Source: Oscillospiraceae bacterium (GTDB lineage: Bacteria; Bacillota; Clostridia; Oscillospirales; Acutalibacteraceae). Taken from it: DNA of 64,000 nucleotides. A program made the translations under genes and the position numbers. Location: contig CP107220.1 of assembly GCA_025757685.1 (NCBI GenBank), positions 1,509,501 through 1,573,500 of the forward strand, given 5' to 3'. Below, piece after piece: positions 6,917 through 14,578 of this stretch. Under the pieces are notes generated by a model, which made no database searches, was not told where the DNA came from, and was given only the letters and a program-made list of their open reading frames with translations. Within the stretch, counting starts at the first letter, position 1; every line of letters begins with the position of its first letter.

Positions 6917-8590
6917 ATGGGAAAGAAACTGAACACGCTTACGCAGGAACAGGCTCGGAAGATTTGGAACGGCCGCCCGAAACTGCCGGAGAAAAAGATC
7001 AAGAAGTTTGCCCACGAAGAGGTATTCGTCAATGAGCAATACTTTTTCAAGTACAAAGAATGCGATCACAGGTATGGCTATTGTACCGCTTGCGGCAAGG
7101 ATGTGCAGATCGATATTGAGAACATGCGACTATGGACGGACAAGCACGCAGCCTGCCGCTCTGCACGGCATAACGACACCGTATGCTGCCCGGTCTGCGG
7201 GCACGAAGTTCAAGTCAAAGACGCCGGGCGTGGCCGTAGTCAGTTGATAAACACGGCAGTGGTGGCGGTAACACAGCGAACACGGAACGGCGGTATATTG
7301 CTTTCTTTCGTTCGAGTGTATGAGGATTATACGCGCAACTATAAAGCCGCGCCGGAAAGGGGCACACTGCTGTACGCTGCATACTTCAATCTCGGCCAGC
7401 ACTTTGTAGCCGAACAAACATACGGTGGAGGGCTGTACATAAGCATAAAGCAAAAGCCAACACTCCGACTGCCATGCACGGTGGAGCCGGTTAAACTGGA
7501 TCACAACAGTTGGAAGTGCACAGAGGGAGAGGGAGCAAAGCTGGTGGGCTTTGAAGAGGCGTTGGAGAAAAGTAACCTACGCTATCTGCCATGGGAGACA
7601 TACCACGAATGTGCGCAGCAACTGCACCGTAGCGCAATTACAAACTATCCTGTCAACCTGCTTGGGTTACTTTATCAATACAGCCGCCACCCGGTGCTGA
7701 CAGAGCGCCTGATCAAAGAGGGCAACGGCGACTTGGTAGCCGAACAGGTGGAGTGGAATTGCACAACCGGTCTGGACTACAAGCAAGTGGTGCCTTACAA
7801 GGCAATGCGACTGACCAAGCCGGAGTACCGCATGATAAAAGCAAAATACAAGATTTGCTGTTCAACACTCAGAGCAACAGCGGCGCTGAAAAAATACGGC
7901 TGTAAAATGTCAGATAAAAATATTCTCTTTTTTCTTGCTTTTCAGTACAGCTATGGACAGAGGAAATGCTACAAGGCGTTGGATTTTTTACGGCAATACC
8001 TATCTCCGCAAAAGGCAATAAACTGGGTAAACCGGCAGGCAGCGGGATATGGAACGACAACAAATGTGCTCTCAGATTACAGCGACTATCTGGATCAGTG
8101 CAGGCGGTTGGGCCTGGATGTTAACCGTAAAGAGGTAGCCGTACCGCAGAACCTGCGAGATCTGCACCGCCAGTATTCCGAAGAGCTGACGCGCAGAGCA
8201 AACGAAAAGAAAGCGAAAGAGCAAGCCGAGCGGGCAAAGAAGTTAGCTAAGGATCTGCCAAAACTGAAACGCAAATATGCATACGCCAGCAGCGGACTGT
8301 TCATTCGGCCGGCCGAGGGGCCGGAAGATCTGCTGAAAGAGGGGTGTGCCCAGCACAACTGTGTGTACTCCTGTTACACGGAAAAATACCTGGACAGAAA
8401 GACGGATATACTTTTCGTCCGCAAGCAGTCGGACCCGGATCAATCCTATGTGACCGTTGAGTTCAAAAACGGCGCCGTTATTCAATGTAGAGCCGATCAC
8501 AACCGACCTGCACCGCCGGATGTGCAGGAGTTTATGCAAGCCTGGCTTGCCTACCTAAAGTCGAACAGAAAAACGAAAGCAGTCAGTTAA
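6917..8590 (+). CDS. PcfJ-domain protein
   Basis: A 557-residue protein starting at ATG 6917 with GAGGTG upstream. The N-terminus has two zinc-ribbon knuckles (C56-x2-C59 and C91-x2-C94, in YCTACGKD and CCPVCGHE). The long middle is helical. Residues about 470 to 550 hold the PcfJ signature: LLKEGCAQHNCVYSCY, TDILFVRK, YVTVEFKNG and IQCRADHN. PcfJ was described on plasmid pCF10, and relatives are widespread on phages and conjugative elements of Clostridia beside PcfK-like genes. The biochemical role is unknown; zinc ribbons suggest nucleic-acid binding. Confidence 0.85.
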   Translation: MGKKLNTLTQEQARKIWNGRPKLPEKKIKKFAHEEVFVNEQYFFKYKECDHRYGYCTACGKDVQIDIENMRLWTDKHAACRSARHNDTVCCPVCGHEVQVKDAGRGRSQLINTAVVAVTQRTRNGGILLSFVRVYEDYTRNYKAAPERGTLLYAAYFNLGQHFVAEQTYGGGLYISIKQKPTLRLPCTVEPVKLDHNSWKCTEGEGAKLVGFEEALEKSNLRYLPWETYHECAQQLHRSAITNYPVNLLGLLYQYSRHPVLTERLIKEGNGDLVAEQVEWNCTTGLDYKQVVPYKAMRLTKPEYRMIKAKYKICCSTLRATAALKKYGCKMSDKNILFFLAFQYSYGQRKCYKALDFLRQYLSPQKAINWVNRQAAGYGTTTNVLSDYSDYLDQCRRLGLDVNRKEVAVPQNLRDLHRQYSEELTRRANEKKAKEQAERAKKLAKDLPKLKRKYAYASSGLFIRPAEGPEDLLKEGCAQHNCVYSCYTEKYLDRKTDILFVRKQSDPDQSYVTVEFKNGAVIQCRADHNRPAPPDVQEFMQAWLAYLKSNRKTKAVS

Positions 8591-8599
8591 GGAGGACTT

Positions 8600-9556
8600 A
8601 TGGATAACCAAATCACCACAATGCAAGAAGTAACGCCCGCAACCCAGAAAGCCTACGACACCCACGCGAGGATCCTGGCCAACGGGATGGCCCGAGCATT
8701 GGTAGATGTGTGCCACGATCTTAAGACAATGCGGGATGAGGGCCTATACACGGAGCTGGGCTATGACACATTCGAGGAGTACGCCGAGCAAGCCTGCGGC
8801 ATTAAGCAGCGGCAAGCCTATTCCTACATATCAGCCTATGAAAAGCTGGGCCAGAAGTATATGGCCGACCACGCCGACCTGGGGATCACCAAGCTGGAGT
8901 TGATCTCTCAAATCAGCAGTTATGAGCGTGAGGAATTCCTGGAGGATGTGGACGCAGAAAGCGCTACGGTCCGGGAGCTGAAAGCAGAGGTTGAACGCTA
9001 CAAGAAGCAGACGGAACAGCTGACCTTTGACCTTGGGCAGGCACAGAGCGAATTAAGCGAAGCACCGGAGCAGGTGGACACCAACGCACTCCGTTCTTCC
9101 ATTGAGCAGGAAGTTAAAGCCAAGTACAGCGCCCAGCTGGAAGAATTGCAGCAGCGGGCCGACGCAGCGCCGGACCCGGAGGCAATCCGAAAGGAAGCGG
9201 AAAAGGAAGCCGCAAAGGAATACAAAGCTAAGTTGGCAACGGCAAAGGCAGACGCCGAGAAGAAAGCCAAAGCCGCTGTAGAAAAGCTGGAGCAGGAAAA
9301 GGCAGACCTGAAACGGCAGTTGGACAGCAGTACCACCAAACTGGACGCCGCTGTTCGGCAAGCAAAGGCAGCGGGTGCAGACACGGATGTGGCAGCCTGC
9401 CGGGTGTACTTCACCGAACTGCAACAAACCGCCGCAAAGGTACAGGAGCTGATCGGCAAGATCAATGCCAAGGATCCGGCCACCGGCACCAAGCTCTCCG
9501 CCGCCGTTATTCAAGTTTTGCAGTCGACTGCACGAAATTTGGAGGTGAAACAATGA
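8600..9556 (+). CDS. DUF3102/KfrA-like DNA-binding coiled-coil protein
   Basis: A 318-residue protein from ATG 8600 with AAGGAGGAC upstream. Residues 20 to 120 form a helical domain with a probable helix-turn-helix (TFEEYAEQACGIKQRQAYSY). Residues 125 to 255 are a long Ala/Glu/Lys-rich coiled coil. The C-terminal 60 residues (CRVYFTELQQTAAKVQELIG) are helical. The layout resembles KfrA or DUF3102 proteins, which bind DNA through the N-terminus and self-associate through the coil. A dispersed palindrome variant lies inside its 3' end at 9518. Function likely in replication or partition, not proved. Confidence 0.6.
   Translation: MDNQITTMQEVTPATQKAYDTHARILANGMARALVDVCHDLKTMRDEGLYTELGYDTFEEYAEQACGIKQRQAYSYISAYEKLGQKYMADHADLGITKLELISQISSYEREEFLEDVDAESATVRELKAEVERYKKQTEQLTFDLGQAQSELSEAPEQVDTNALRSSIEQEVKAKYSAQLEELQQRADAAPDPEAIRKEAEKEAAKEYKAKLATAKADAEKKAKAAVEKLEQEKADLKRQLDSSTTKLDAAVRQAKAAGADTDVAACRVYFTELQQTAAKVQELIGKINAKDPATGTKLSAAVIQVLQSTARNLEVKQ
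9518..9533. repeat. Dispersed 16-bp palindrome, variant copy 2
   Basis: TTGCAGTCGACTGCAC is a 15-bp perfect palindrome plus one base, differing at two positions from TTGCAGTCAACTGCAA. It lies inside the 3' end of the coiled-coil gene just before the start of the next gene. Confidence 0.5.
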
Positions 9557-9780
9557 CCTGCGAACAATGTTACCACTGCGATGTGTGTTGGCAGCGCATG
9601 ACCATTTACGGCCAATACGCCCTAATGGGAATGAGCCATGACAACATGGAAGAGTGGTGCACCAAATGTAAGCCAAAAACACAGATCATAGAACTGTCAA
9701 CGCAAATTCCACAGTCGCTTCATGATGAACTGGCAAGGTACTGTACGGAAATAGCATACGATGAGGAGCGACAAGCATGA
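9553..9780 (+). CDS. Cysteine-rich small protein (zinc-finger-like)
   Basis: A 75-residue protein whose ATG overlaps the previous stop as ATGA, with GGAGGTG upstream. Four cysteines cluster at the N-terminus (CEQCYHCDVC) and two more form CTKC near residue 39, with a histidine in the first cluster. This suggests a zinc-binding knuckle. The C-terminal half is helical and acidic. No family recognised. Confidence 0.55.
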   Translation: MTCEQCYHCDVCWQRMTIYGQYALMGMSHDNMEEWCTKCKPKTQIIELSTQIPQSLHDELARYCTEIAYDEERQA

Positions 9781-9962
9781 AAACGATTAGAAAGCACCTG
9801 TGGAATAAGAAAAGAACAGAAACGCTCAAGGTGGCAGACCTGCAAGGCTACCTTGCCCAGTTTGATCCGGGCGCAGAAGTTCAGCTCGGTGTTGTCCAAA
9901 TGAGAGGTGCCGCAATGTGGCACCTGCCCGATTTGGGTAAACTTAAAATCTGTGCTAATTGA
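9777..9962 (+). CDS. 61-residue phage protein, unknown
   Basis: Starts at ATG 9777, overlapping the previous TGA, so coupled. The N-terminus is basic (MKTIRKHLWNKKRTETLK), followed by VADLQGYLAQFDPGAEVQL, a segment seen in small phage proteins of unknown role. Part of the early operon; no function can be assigned. Confidence 0.5.
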   Translation: MKTIRKHLWNKKRTETLKVADLQGYLAQFDPGAEVQLGVVQMRGAAMWHLPDLGKLKICAN

Positions 9963-9980
9963 TGTTCAAGAGGTGAAAGA

Positions 9981-10052
9981 ATGAACATCCAACTGGACAA
10001 GCTGGCAGAAACAGAACGCGGCGCCGGCGGTTTCGGGAGTACAGGGAGGTGA
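9981..10052 (+). CDS. 23-residue open frame, doubtful
   Basis: ATG 9981 is preceded by AAGAGGTGAAAGA and encodes MNIQLDKLAETERGAGGFGS plus three residues. The ribosome binding site is good but the frame is very short. It may serve as a translated leader for the next 30-residue protein. Confidence 0.3.
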   Translation: MNIQLDKLAETERGAGGFGSTGR

Positions 10053-10057
10053 GCAGG

Positions 10058-10150
10058 ATGTGTATAGCAGCACAAATCATTCTTGTGGCCGGGGCGGTCA
10101 TTGTTGCATTTTTCGGCGTGATCGGCTTTGGTCCGAACTTTAAGAAATGA
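10058..10150 (+). CDS. 30-residue single-helix membrane micropeptide
   Basis: ATG 10058 follows GGGAGGTGAGCAGG. The product is almost one transmembrane helix (AQIILVAGAVIVAFFGVIG) ending in FGPNFKK. The clear ribosome binding site and the hydrophobic continuity argue it is translated. No family recognised; too short for most gene finders. Confidence 0.45.
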   Translation: MCIAAQIILVAGAVIVAFFGVIGFGPNFKK

Positions 10151-10174
10151 GCGGAATAAAAAGCAGGAGGAAAA

Positions 10175-10588
10175 ATGACGAACAACGAAAAGAAGGAATG
10201 GCTGCAACGCTATCGGGAGTGCTGGGCGGAGGTTGAGATTACACAACAGGAGATCGAAGAACTGAACAGCCGGGCGCAAAAGATCACGGCTTCCCTCTCT
10301 CCCACGCCGGGAGGCGGGCAGCGGGCAGATTTTACCTTGACGGTAGATCGCATTATAGAACTGAAAGAGAAGCTGGACCAACAAGTCCGGCTTGCTCTGT
10401 TGCAGCGGGCAGAAATTGAGACTGCTATTGAGCAGGTACGCAGCCCATTGCACCGGCGTGTGTTGCGTCGGCGGTATTTGAACGGTGACACTTTTGAGAA
10501 GATTGCCGTAGACGAAGATATTACATACAATCACCTGGTCTCTCGCATTCACCCGCAGTCCCTGGATATGCTGGAATGTGAAAAATAA
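10175..10588 (+). CDS. DUF1492 sigma-like late-gene regulator
   Basis: A 137-residue protein from ATG 10175 with GCAGGAGG upstream. The N-terminal 90 residues are helical coiled coil (IEELNSRAQKIT... LKEKLDQQ). The C-terminal part HRRVLRRRYLNGDTFEKIA followed by NHLVSRIH is a sigma-70 region 4-like helix-turn-helix. In gram-positive phages this family (DUF1492, related to ArpU/RinA) sits at the early-late boundary just before the terminase and is thought to activate late transcription. That is its position here. Confidence 0.85.
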   Translation: MTNNEKKEWLQRYRECWAEVEITQQEIEELNSRAQKITASLSPTPGGGQRADFTLTVDRIIELKEKLDQQVRLALLQRAEIETAIEQVRSPLHRRVLRRRYLNGDTFEKIAVDEDITYNHLVSRIHPQSLDMLECEK

Positions 10589-10613
10589 AAAACCACTATG
10601 CAATGCATGTTGA

Positions 10614-10650
10614 TGTTATAGTATGCAGGTTGCCGTCTGTGTTATAGTAT
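10614..10650. promoter_or_regulatory. Direct repeat TGTTATAGTAT at the early-late junction
   Basis: Two identical 11-mers, TGTTATAGTAT, start at 10614 and 10640, 26 bases apart, just after the late-regulator gene. They contain TATAGT, so each could be a -10 element or a binding site for the DUF1492 protein. The position suits a late promoter; no consensus -35 is visible. Confidence 0.4.
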
Positions 10651-10668
10651 AAACTGCCAAACAGATTG

Positions 10669-10710
10669 AAAGAGCGCTCCAAACGGTGCGCTCTTTGGCT
10701 TTTGCTTTTG
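10669..10710 (+). terminator. Terminator after the late regulator
   Basis: AAAGAGCGC (10669-10677) pairs with GCGCTCTTT (10688-10696) across a 10-base loop, followed by a T-rich stretch. It separates the early operon from the packaging genes. Confidence 0.7.
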
Positions 10711-10799
10711 TGCTTTTCCTTTCTTAAATGCGGTTACTACGAGGCCCATTTTCAGATGTGCTATAATTATGGTGAGCAGAAAGGGGGGAAAACAAATAC

Positions 10800-11297
10800 A
10801 TGTGTAAACGCTCTAAAAAACCTTTAGGCAAGCAGCAGAAGAAGAAACGGAAAAATCGTAAAGTTCGAGAGTATGAAAAGATCAAGATGGAACTGACTAA
10901 CCTTTCTCCGGCGGAACGCCGACGCGAACGCATTTTAGCAGAGGCCGAAGAGAAAACCGCGATAAACACTACTCCTTTGACGATTTCTGTAATATCGATG
11001 ATATTTTCGTGGTTTGCAGTCTTTCAAAGTAAGATTTACGAAATCCTCAAAGATTGGTTTCAAACATTGCTCGAAGAATATTCAAATCATGCTGAAATAA
11101 TTCAAAAGATACAACAGAAGATGAGTGACATTCAGAATAGTCATATTGAGATATTCGGCGTGGTTGTAGTTGCTTCAGCAATAGCAATAACAATTATACG
11201 GGTTCATCAGTTGCGTCTCGAGAAAGCAGCCCGCAAAAATAGAATTCGGCTCGAAATACTGGATGAATTTTTCCCAAATAGCAGACAGAAAAAATAA
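10800..11297 (+). CDS. Two-span membrane protein between late regulator and terminase
   Basis: A 165-residue protein from ATG 10800 with AAAGGGGGG upstream. The N-terminus is very basic (KPLGKQQKKKRKNRKVREYE), then one hydrophobic segment at about 60 to 77 (TISVISMIFSWFAVF), a soluble coiled coil (about 78 to 115) and a second hydrophobic segment at about 118 to 135 (FGVVVVASAIAITII). It ends basic. Base composition is more AT-rich than its neighbours, so it looks like inserted cargo. No family recognised; exclusion or defence is possible but unproved. Confidence 0.6.
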   Translation: MCKRSKKPLGKQQKKKRKNRKVREYEKIKMELTNLSPAERRRERILAEAEEKTAINTTPLTISVISMIFSWFAVFQSKIYEILKDWFQTLLEEYSNHAEIIQKIQQKMSDIQNSHIEIFGVVVVASAIAITIIRVHQLRLEKAARKNRIRLEILDEFFPNSRQKK

Positions 11298-11337
11298 CAG
11301 CATATAATCCGCAATTATTACAAAGGAGGTGAGCAGC

Positions 11338-11751
11338 GTGGGTAAAGAGACCTTAACACCTAAACAAAGGCTGTTCTGTTATGAATATGTGCTCGACCAT
11401 AACGGGAAACGGTCTTACCAGGCTGCTTACCCGAATTGTAAGGCACCCGGGAGCGCAGAAAGCCAAGCAAGCCGATTGCTAAGAAATGATAAGGTAAAAA
11501 AATTTATCGCTGAGCTGGAAAAGCGAAAGCTGGACAAGTTGGATTTCACCGCAACGGATGTGCTGAACGCACTGTGCTCCATCGGGTTTGCAGAGACGGC
11601 AAAGCCGCCGAATACCTCTGATCGGGTGAAAGCCCTGGCAGAGCTTCTGCGTCACTTTGAATTGGCCCGAGGGCATGAAGATGAGCAGACGGACGATGGC
11701 TTTCTGGAGGCCTTGGAGCAGAAAGCGGGTGAACAGGCATGGGAAGAATAA
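11338..11751 (+). CDS. terS: Terminase small subunit
   Basis: A 137-residue protein from GTG 11338, 7 bases after AAAGGAGGTG; a GTG nine bases earlier lies within the binding site. The N-terminal TPKQRLFCYEYVLDHNGKRS and QAAYPNCKAPGSAESQASRL form the helix-turn-helix of the Terminase_2 family, which recognises the packaging site. The C-terminal tail is acidic. It overlaps the large-subunit gene by 13 bases. Confidence 0.93.
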   Translation: MGKETLTPKQRLFCYEYVLDHNGKRSYQAAYPNCKAPGSAESQASRLLRNDKVKKFIAELEKRKLDKLDFTATDVLNALCSIGFAETAKPPNTSDRVKALAELLRHFELARGHEDEQTDDGFLEALEQKAGEQAWEE

Positions 11752-13007
11752 GCACCTTTCATTTTCAGCCATTCTCCGCCAAGCAGCTCCAGGTGCTCAC
11801 CTGGTGGTGCAAAACATCACCTGTGAGCGACAAAAACGGAATAATTGCAGACGGCGCTATACGATCCGGTAAGACGGTGAGTATGGCGCTTAGCTATATT
11901 CTGTGGGCTATGAGTACCTACAGCGGCATGAATTTTGCCATGTGCGGTAAGACGATCAGCTCCTTTCGCCGGAATGTGCTTTCTTTTCTGCCTGCAATGC
12001 TGCAAAGTCGCGGGTATCAGGTAAAATACAGCCGTAGCGACAATGTGCTTGTGGTGACGCGGGGTGGTACGGAAAACGCATTTTACATTTTCGGGGGCAA
12101 GGACGAAAGCAGCCAGGATCTGATCCAGGGTATGACTTTGGCAGGTGTGTTTTTCGATGAGGTGGCTTTAATGCCCCAGTCCTTTGTGCAGCAGGCCACC
12201 GCCCGGTGCTCTGTCAGTGGTGCAAAATTCTGGTTCAACTGTAACCCGGATAACCCACACCACTGGTTTTATGAAGAATGGATCCTGCCGGAGAAGCGGC
12301 AAGAAAAGCGAATACTCTACCTCCACTTTACGATGGACGACAATTTGTCCTTAACAGAGGAGGTCAAAGCCCGGTACAGAACGATGTATGCGGGCGTTTT
12401 TTATGCCCGGTACATTCTGGGCGAATGGAAAGTGGCAGAGGGCCTGATCTACGATATGTTTGACGAAAGGCGGCACTGTATTCCGCTGCCGCCGGATAAC
12501 GAACTGCAAGGTTCTGCCTATATCAGTGTGGACTACGGTACGCTAAACCCTACGGTGTTCCTGATGTGGCGCAAATACCATGGCAAATGGCTATGCACCA
12601 AGGAATATTACTATTCCGGGCGAGAGAACCATAAACAAAGAACGGACGCAGAGTATGCGGACGAGATGATGGCCTTTATCGGCGATACGCCGTATACCTG
12701 CGTAGTGGTTGACCCTTCGGCGGCCTCTTTCATTACAGAACTGCAAAGGCGGGGGCTCAAGGTATTAAAGGCGGATAACGCGGTGCTGGATGGAATCCGT
12801 ACCGTGTGCACATTGCTGCAGCGGGCGGATCTGCTGTTCAGCAAGGATTGCACCCGCACCATTGCAGAGTTTTACGCCTACCGCTGGAATGACAAGGCAG
12901 CAGAGGCGGGGCTGGATGAGCCGATCAAACAGGATGACCACGCCATGGACGCCATGCGCTATTTTGTAAGCACGGCGCTGGGGCGGATCGTAACAAGGAG
13001 GACTTGA
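11739..13007 (+). CDS. terL: Terminase large subunit, PBSX/SPP1 type
   Basis: A 422-residue packaging motor. Walker A is GAIRSGKT at residues 39 to 46; Walker B is GVFFDEVA with the catalytic Asp140-Glu141; the coupling motif follows near FNCNPDNP. The C-terminal nuclease domain carries acidic residues in YISVDYGTLNP, CVVVDPSAASF and DDHAMDAMRY. Length and motifs match Terminase_3/PBSX-family proteins, which package from a pac or cos site with TerS and the portal. Confidence 0.96.
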   Translation: MGRISTFHFQPFSAKQLQVLTWWCKTSPVSDKNGIIADGAIRSGKTVSMALSYILWAMSTYSGMNFAMCGKTISSFRRNVLSFLPAMLQSRGYQVKYSRSDNVLVVTRGGTENAFYIFGGKDESSQDLIQGMTLAGVFFDEVALMPQSFVQQATARCSVSGAKFWFNCNPDNPHHWFYEEWILPEKRQEKRILYLHFTMDDNLSLTEEVKARYRTMYAGVFYARYILGEWKVAEGLIYDMFDERRHCIPLPPDNELQGSAYISVDYGTLNPTVFLMWRKYHGKWLCTKEYYYSGRENHKQRTDAEYADEMMAFIGDTPYTCVVVDPSAASFITELQRRGLKVLKADNAVLDGIRTVCTLLQRADLLFSKDCTRTIAEFYAYRWNDKAAEAGLDEPIKQDDHAMDAMRYFVSTALGRIVTRRT

Positions 13008-13009
13008 AT

Positions 13010-14575
13010 ATGATACTTTACATGAACCGGCGGGATGTGCCGGAGGCGGAACAGGGCGTACTGTCGTCTGCCGTGATTGATTATGTGGTCGGTCGGGCAA
13101 ACGAATATGCGCGGCGCTGCCGTGCCCTCTATGGCCGATATATTGGCGTGCCGCAAATCCACCGAGGAGAGGACGAGAACGATGTGCGGGCCGAGGCTAA
13201 CTATGCCAAGTACATTGTGGATATTATCCGTGGCTATTTCCTGAGCGAGCCGGTAAAGTACGACTGTAACGACAAGGACAAGAAAGACAGCCAGGCCAAG
13301 CTGTCCCTGGTGTCTACGGTGGAGGCCAAGCTGGATCGGCAAAGCGGCAACCTGATCCGGCATAACGCTGTGGACGAAAACAAAGACGGCCTGTGCGATC
13401 TGTGCGGCAAGGAAATTGACATTTCTGCCGTTATGGCCGCTTATCACAGCCAAAACATTGCCACCGTGGATCAGCGGATTGGCAAGGCAATTGGTATATA
13501 CGGCGAAAGCTGTGAGCTGCTATATGCCAGCACAGAGGAGCAACCACGCCCGCGATCCGCAGTGTATGCGCCGGATCAGATCGTGCTGGTGCAAGATGAT
13601 ACTGTGGAGCACAAAGACTTGTTTGCGCTGTGGTTTGAGCAGCGGGAGCGCACAGACCGCAGCCGGTACTATGCGGTAACAGTCTATACGACTACCCAGT
13701 ATCAGCAGTACGAAAGCACATCGCTGGATAAAGAAAACTATGTGTACAACCCGGTGGGCGCGCCTGTGCCCCATTTCTTTGACGGTGTGCCGGTGGTGTG
13801 TTATGAGAACAACGAGGAGCGGCAGGGCGACTTTGAACAGGTGGCCAACTTGATTGACGCCAGAAACGAGCTGCTGTCCGACCGGCTTACAGATAAGCGT
13901 AAGTTTGTCAATTCCATCTTGGCAGCATTCGGCGCGGTTCTGCCCCAGGACACCATGGAAGCAGCTAAGCGAGACCGGCTCATTGACGGCATTCCCCAGG
14001 ACGCCCGGTTGGAATACATACAAAAGACCTTTGACGAAAACTCCATGAAGGTACTGGACGATACCTTGGTATCGGATATTCACAAGATGACCCTAACCCC
14101 GGATATGACAGACCAGGCCTTTGCCGGTAATGCCAGCGGCGTGGCGTTAAAGCTCAAGCTGCTTGCCCTGCACCTGCTGGTAAAAAGCAAGATGAGCGCC
14201 ATGGAGGCGGGGCTGAAGAAACGCTGGACCTTATACAACAACTGGCTGGCCCATAACGGTATAGACCCGGTGTCCGTAGATGATGTGGATATGGTGTTTA
14301 CTGTGGCGCTGCCCATTGATGAGGCGCAGATTGTCTCTATGGTGTGCACCTTGAAGAATGCCGGACTGGTTGACGATCAGACGCTGCTGTCCCTGCTATG
14401 GTTTGTTAAGGACCCGGCGGAAGCCGTGGAGAACATGAAACAGCAAAAGCAGGAGAACCAGCAGCAGTATATGGACAGCTTTGCCCCAAAGACAGAGGAC
14501 AAGGACGAGGACAAGACCGAGGACGAAGAGAAAGACACGGCAGGCCGGCAGAAAGACGAAGAAAAGGACGCTTAA
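13010..14575 (+). CDS. Portal protein, SPP1 gp6-like, with a Cys/Asp-rich insertion
   Basis: A 521-residue protein from ATG 13010, 7 bases after AAGGAGGA; a TTG at 13004 is less likely. It has the SPP1-type portal layout: RANEYARRCRALYGRYIG, then an ANYAKYIVDIIRGYFLSEPVK strand-helix, and a C-terminal acidic tail (EDKDEDKTEDEEKD). It forms the dodecameric ring at the capsid vertex. Residues 118 to 135 hold an unusual HNAVDENKDGLCDLCG motif, with Asp122, Asn124, Asp126, Cys129 and Cys132, that looks like a metal-binding loop inserted into the portal wing. Confidence 0.92.
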   Translation: MILYMNRRDVPEAEQGVLSSAVIDYVVGRANEYARRCRALYGRYIGVPQIHRGEDENDVRAEANYAKYIVDIIRGYFLSEPVKYDCNDKDKKDSQAKLSLVSTVEAKLDRQSGNLIRHNAVDENKDGLCDLCGKEIDISAVMAAYHSQNIATVDQRIGKAIGIYGESCELLYASTEEQPRPRSAVYAPDQIVLVQDDTVEHKDLFALWFEQRERTDRSRYYAVTVYTTTQYQQYESTSLDKENYVYNPVGAPVPHFFDGVPVVCYENNEERQGDFEQVANLIDARNELLSDRLTDKRKFVNSILAAFGAVLPQDTMEAAKRDRLIDGIPQDARLEYIQKTFDENSMKVLDDTLVSDIHKMTLTPDMTDQAFAGNASGVALKLKLLALHLLVKSKMSAMEAGLKKRWTLYNNWLAHNGIDPVSVDDVDMVFTVALPIDEAQIVSMVCTLKNAGLVDDQTLLSLLWFVKDPAEAVENMKQQKQENQQQYMDSFAPKTEDKDEDKTEDEEKDTAGRQKDEEKDA

Positions 14576-14578
14576 TCT

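Noticed and set aside
4398..8590. Integrative conjugative element instead of prophage
   Set aside because: Rep-like, PcfK-like and PcfJ-like genes suggest conjugation, but no relaxase or coupling protein is present and a full phage morphogenesis set follows.
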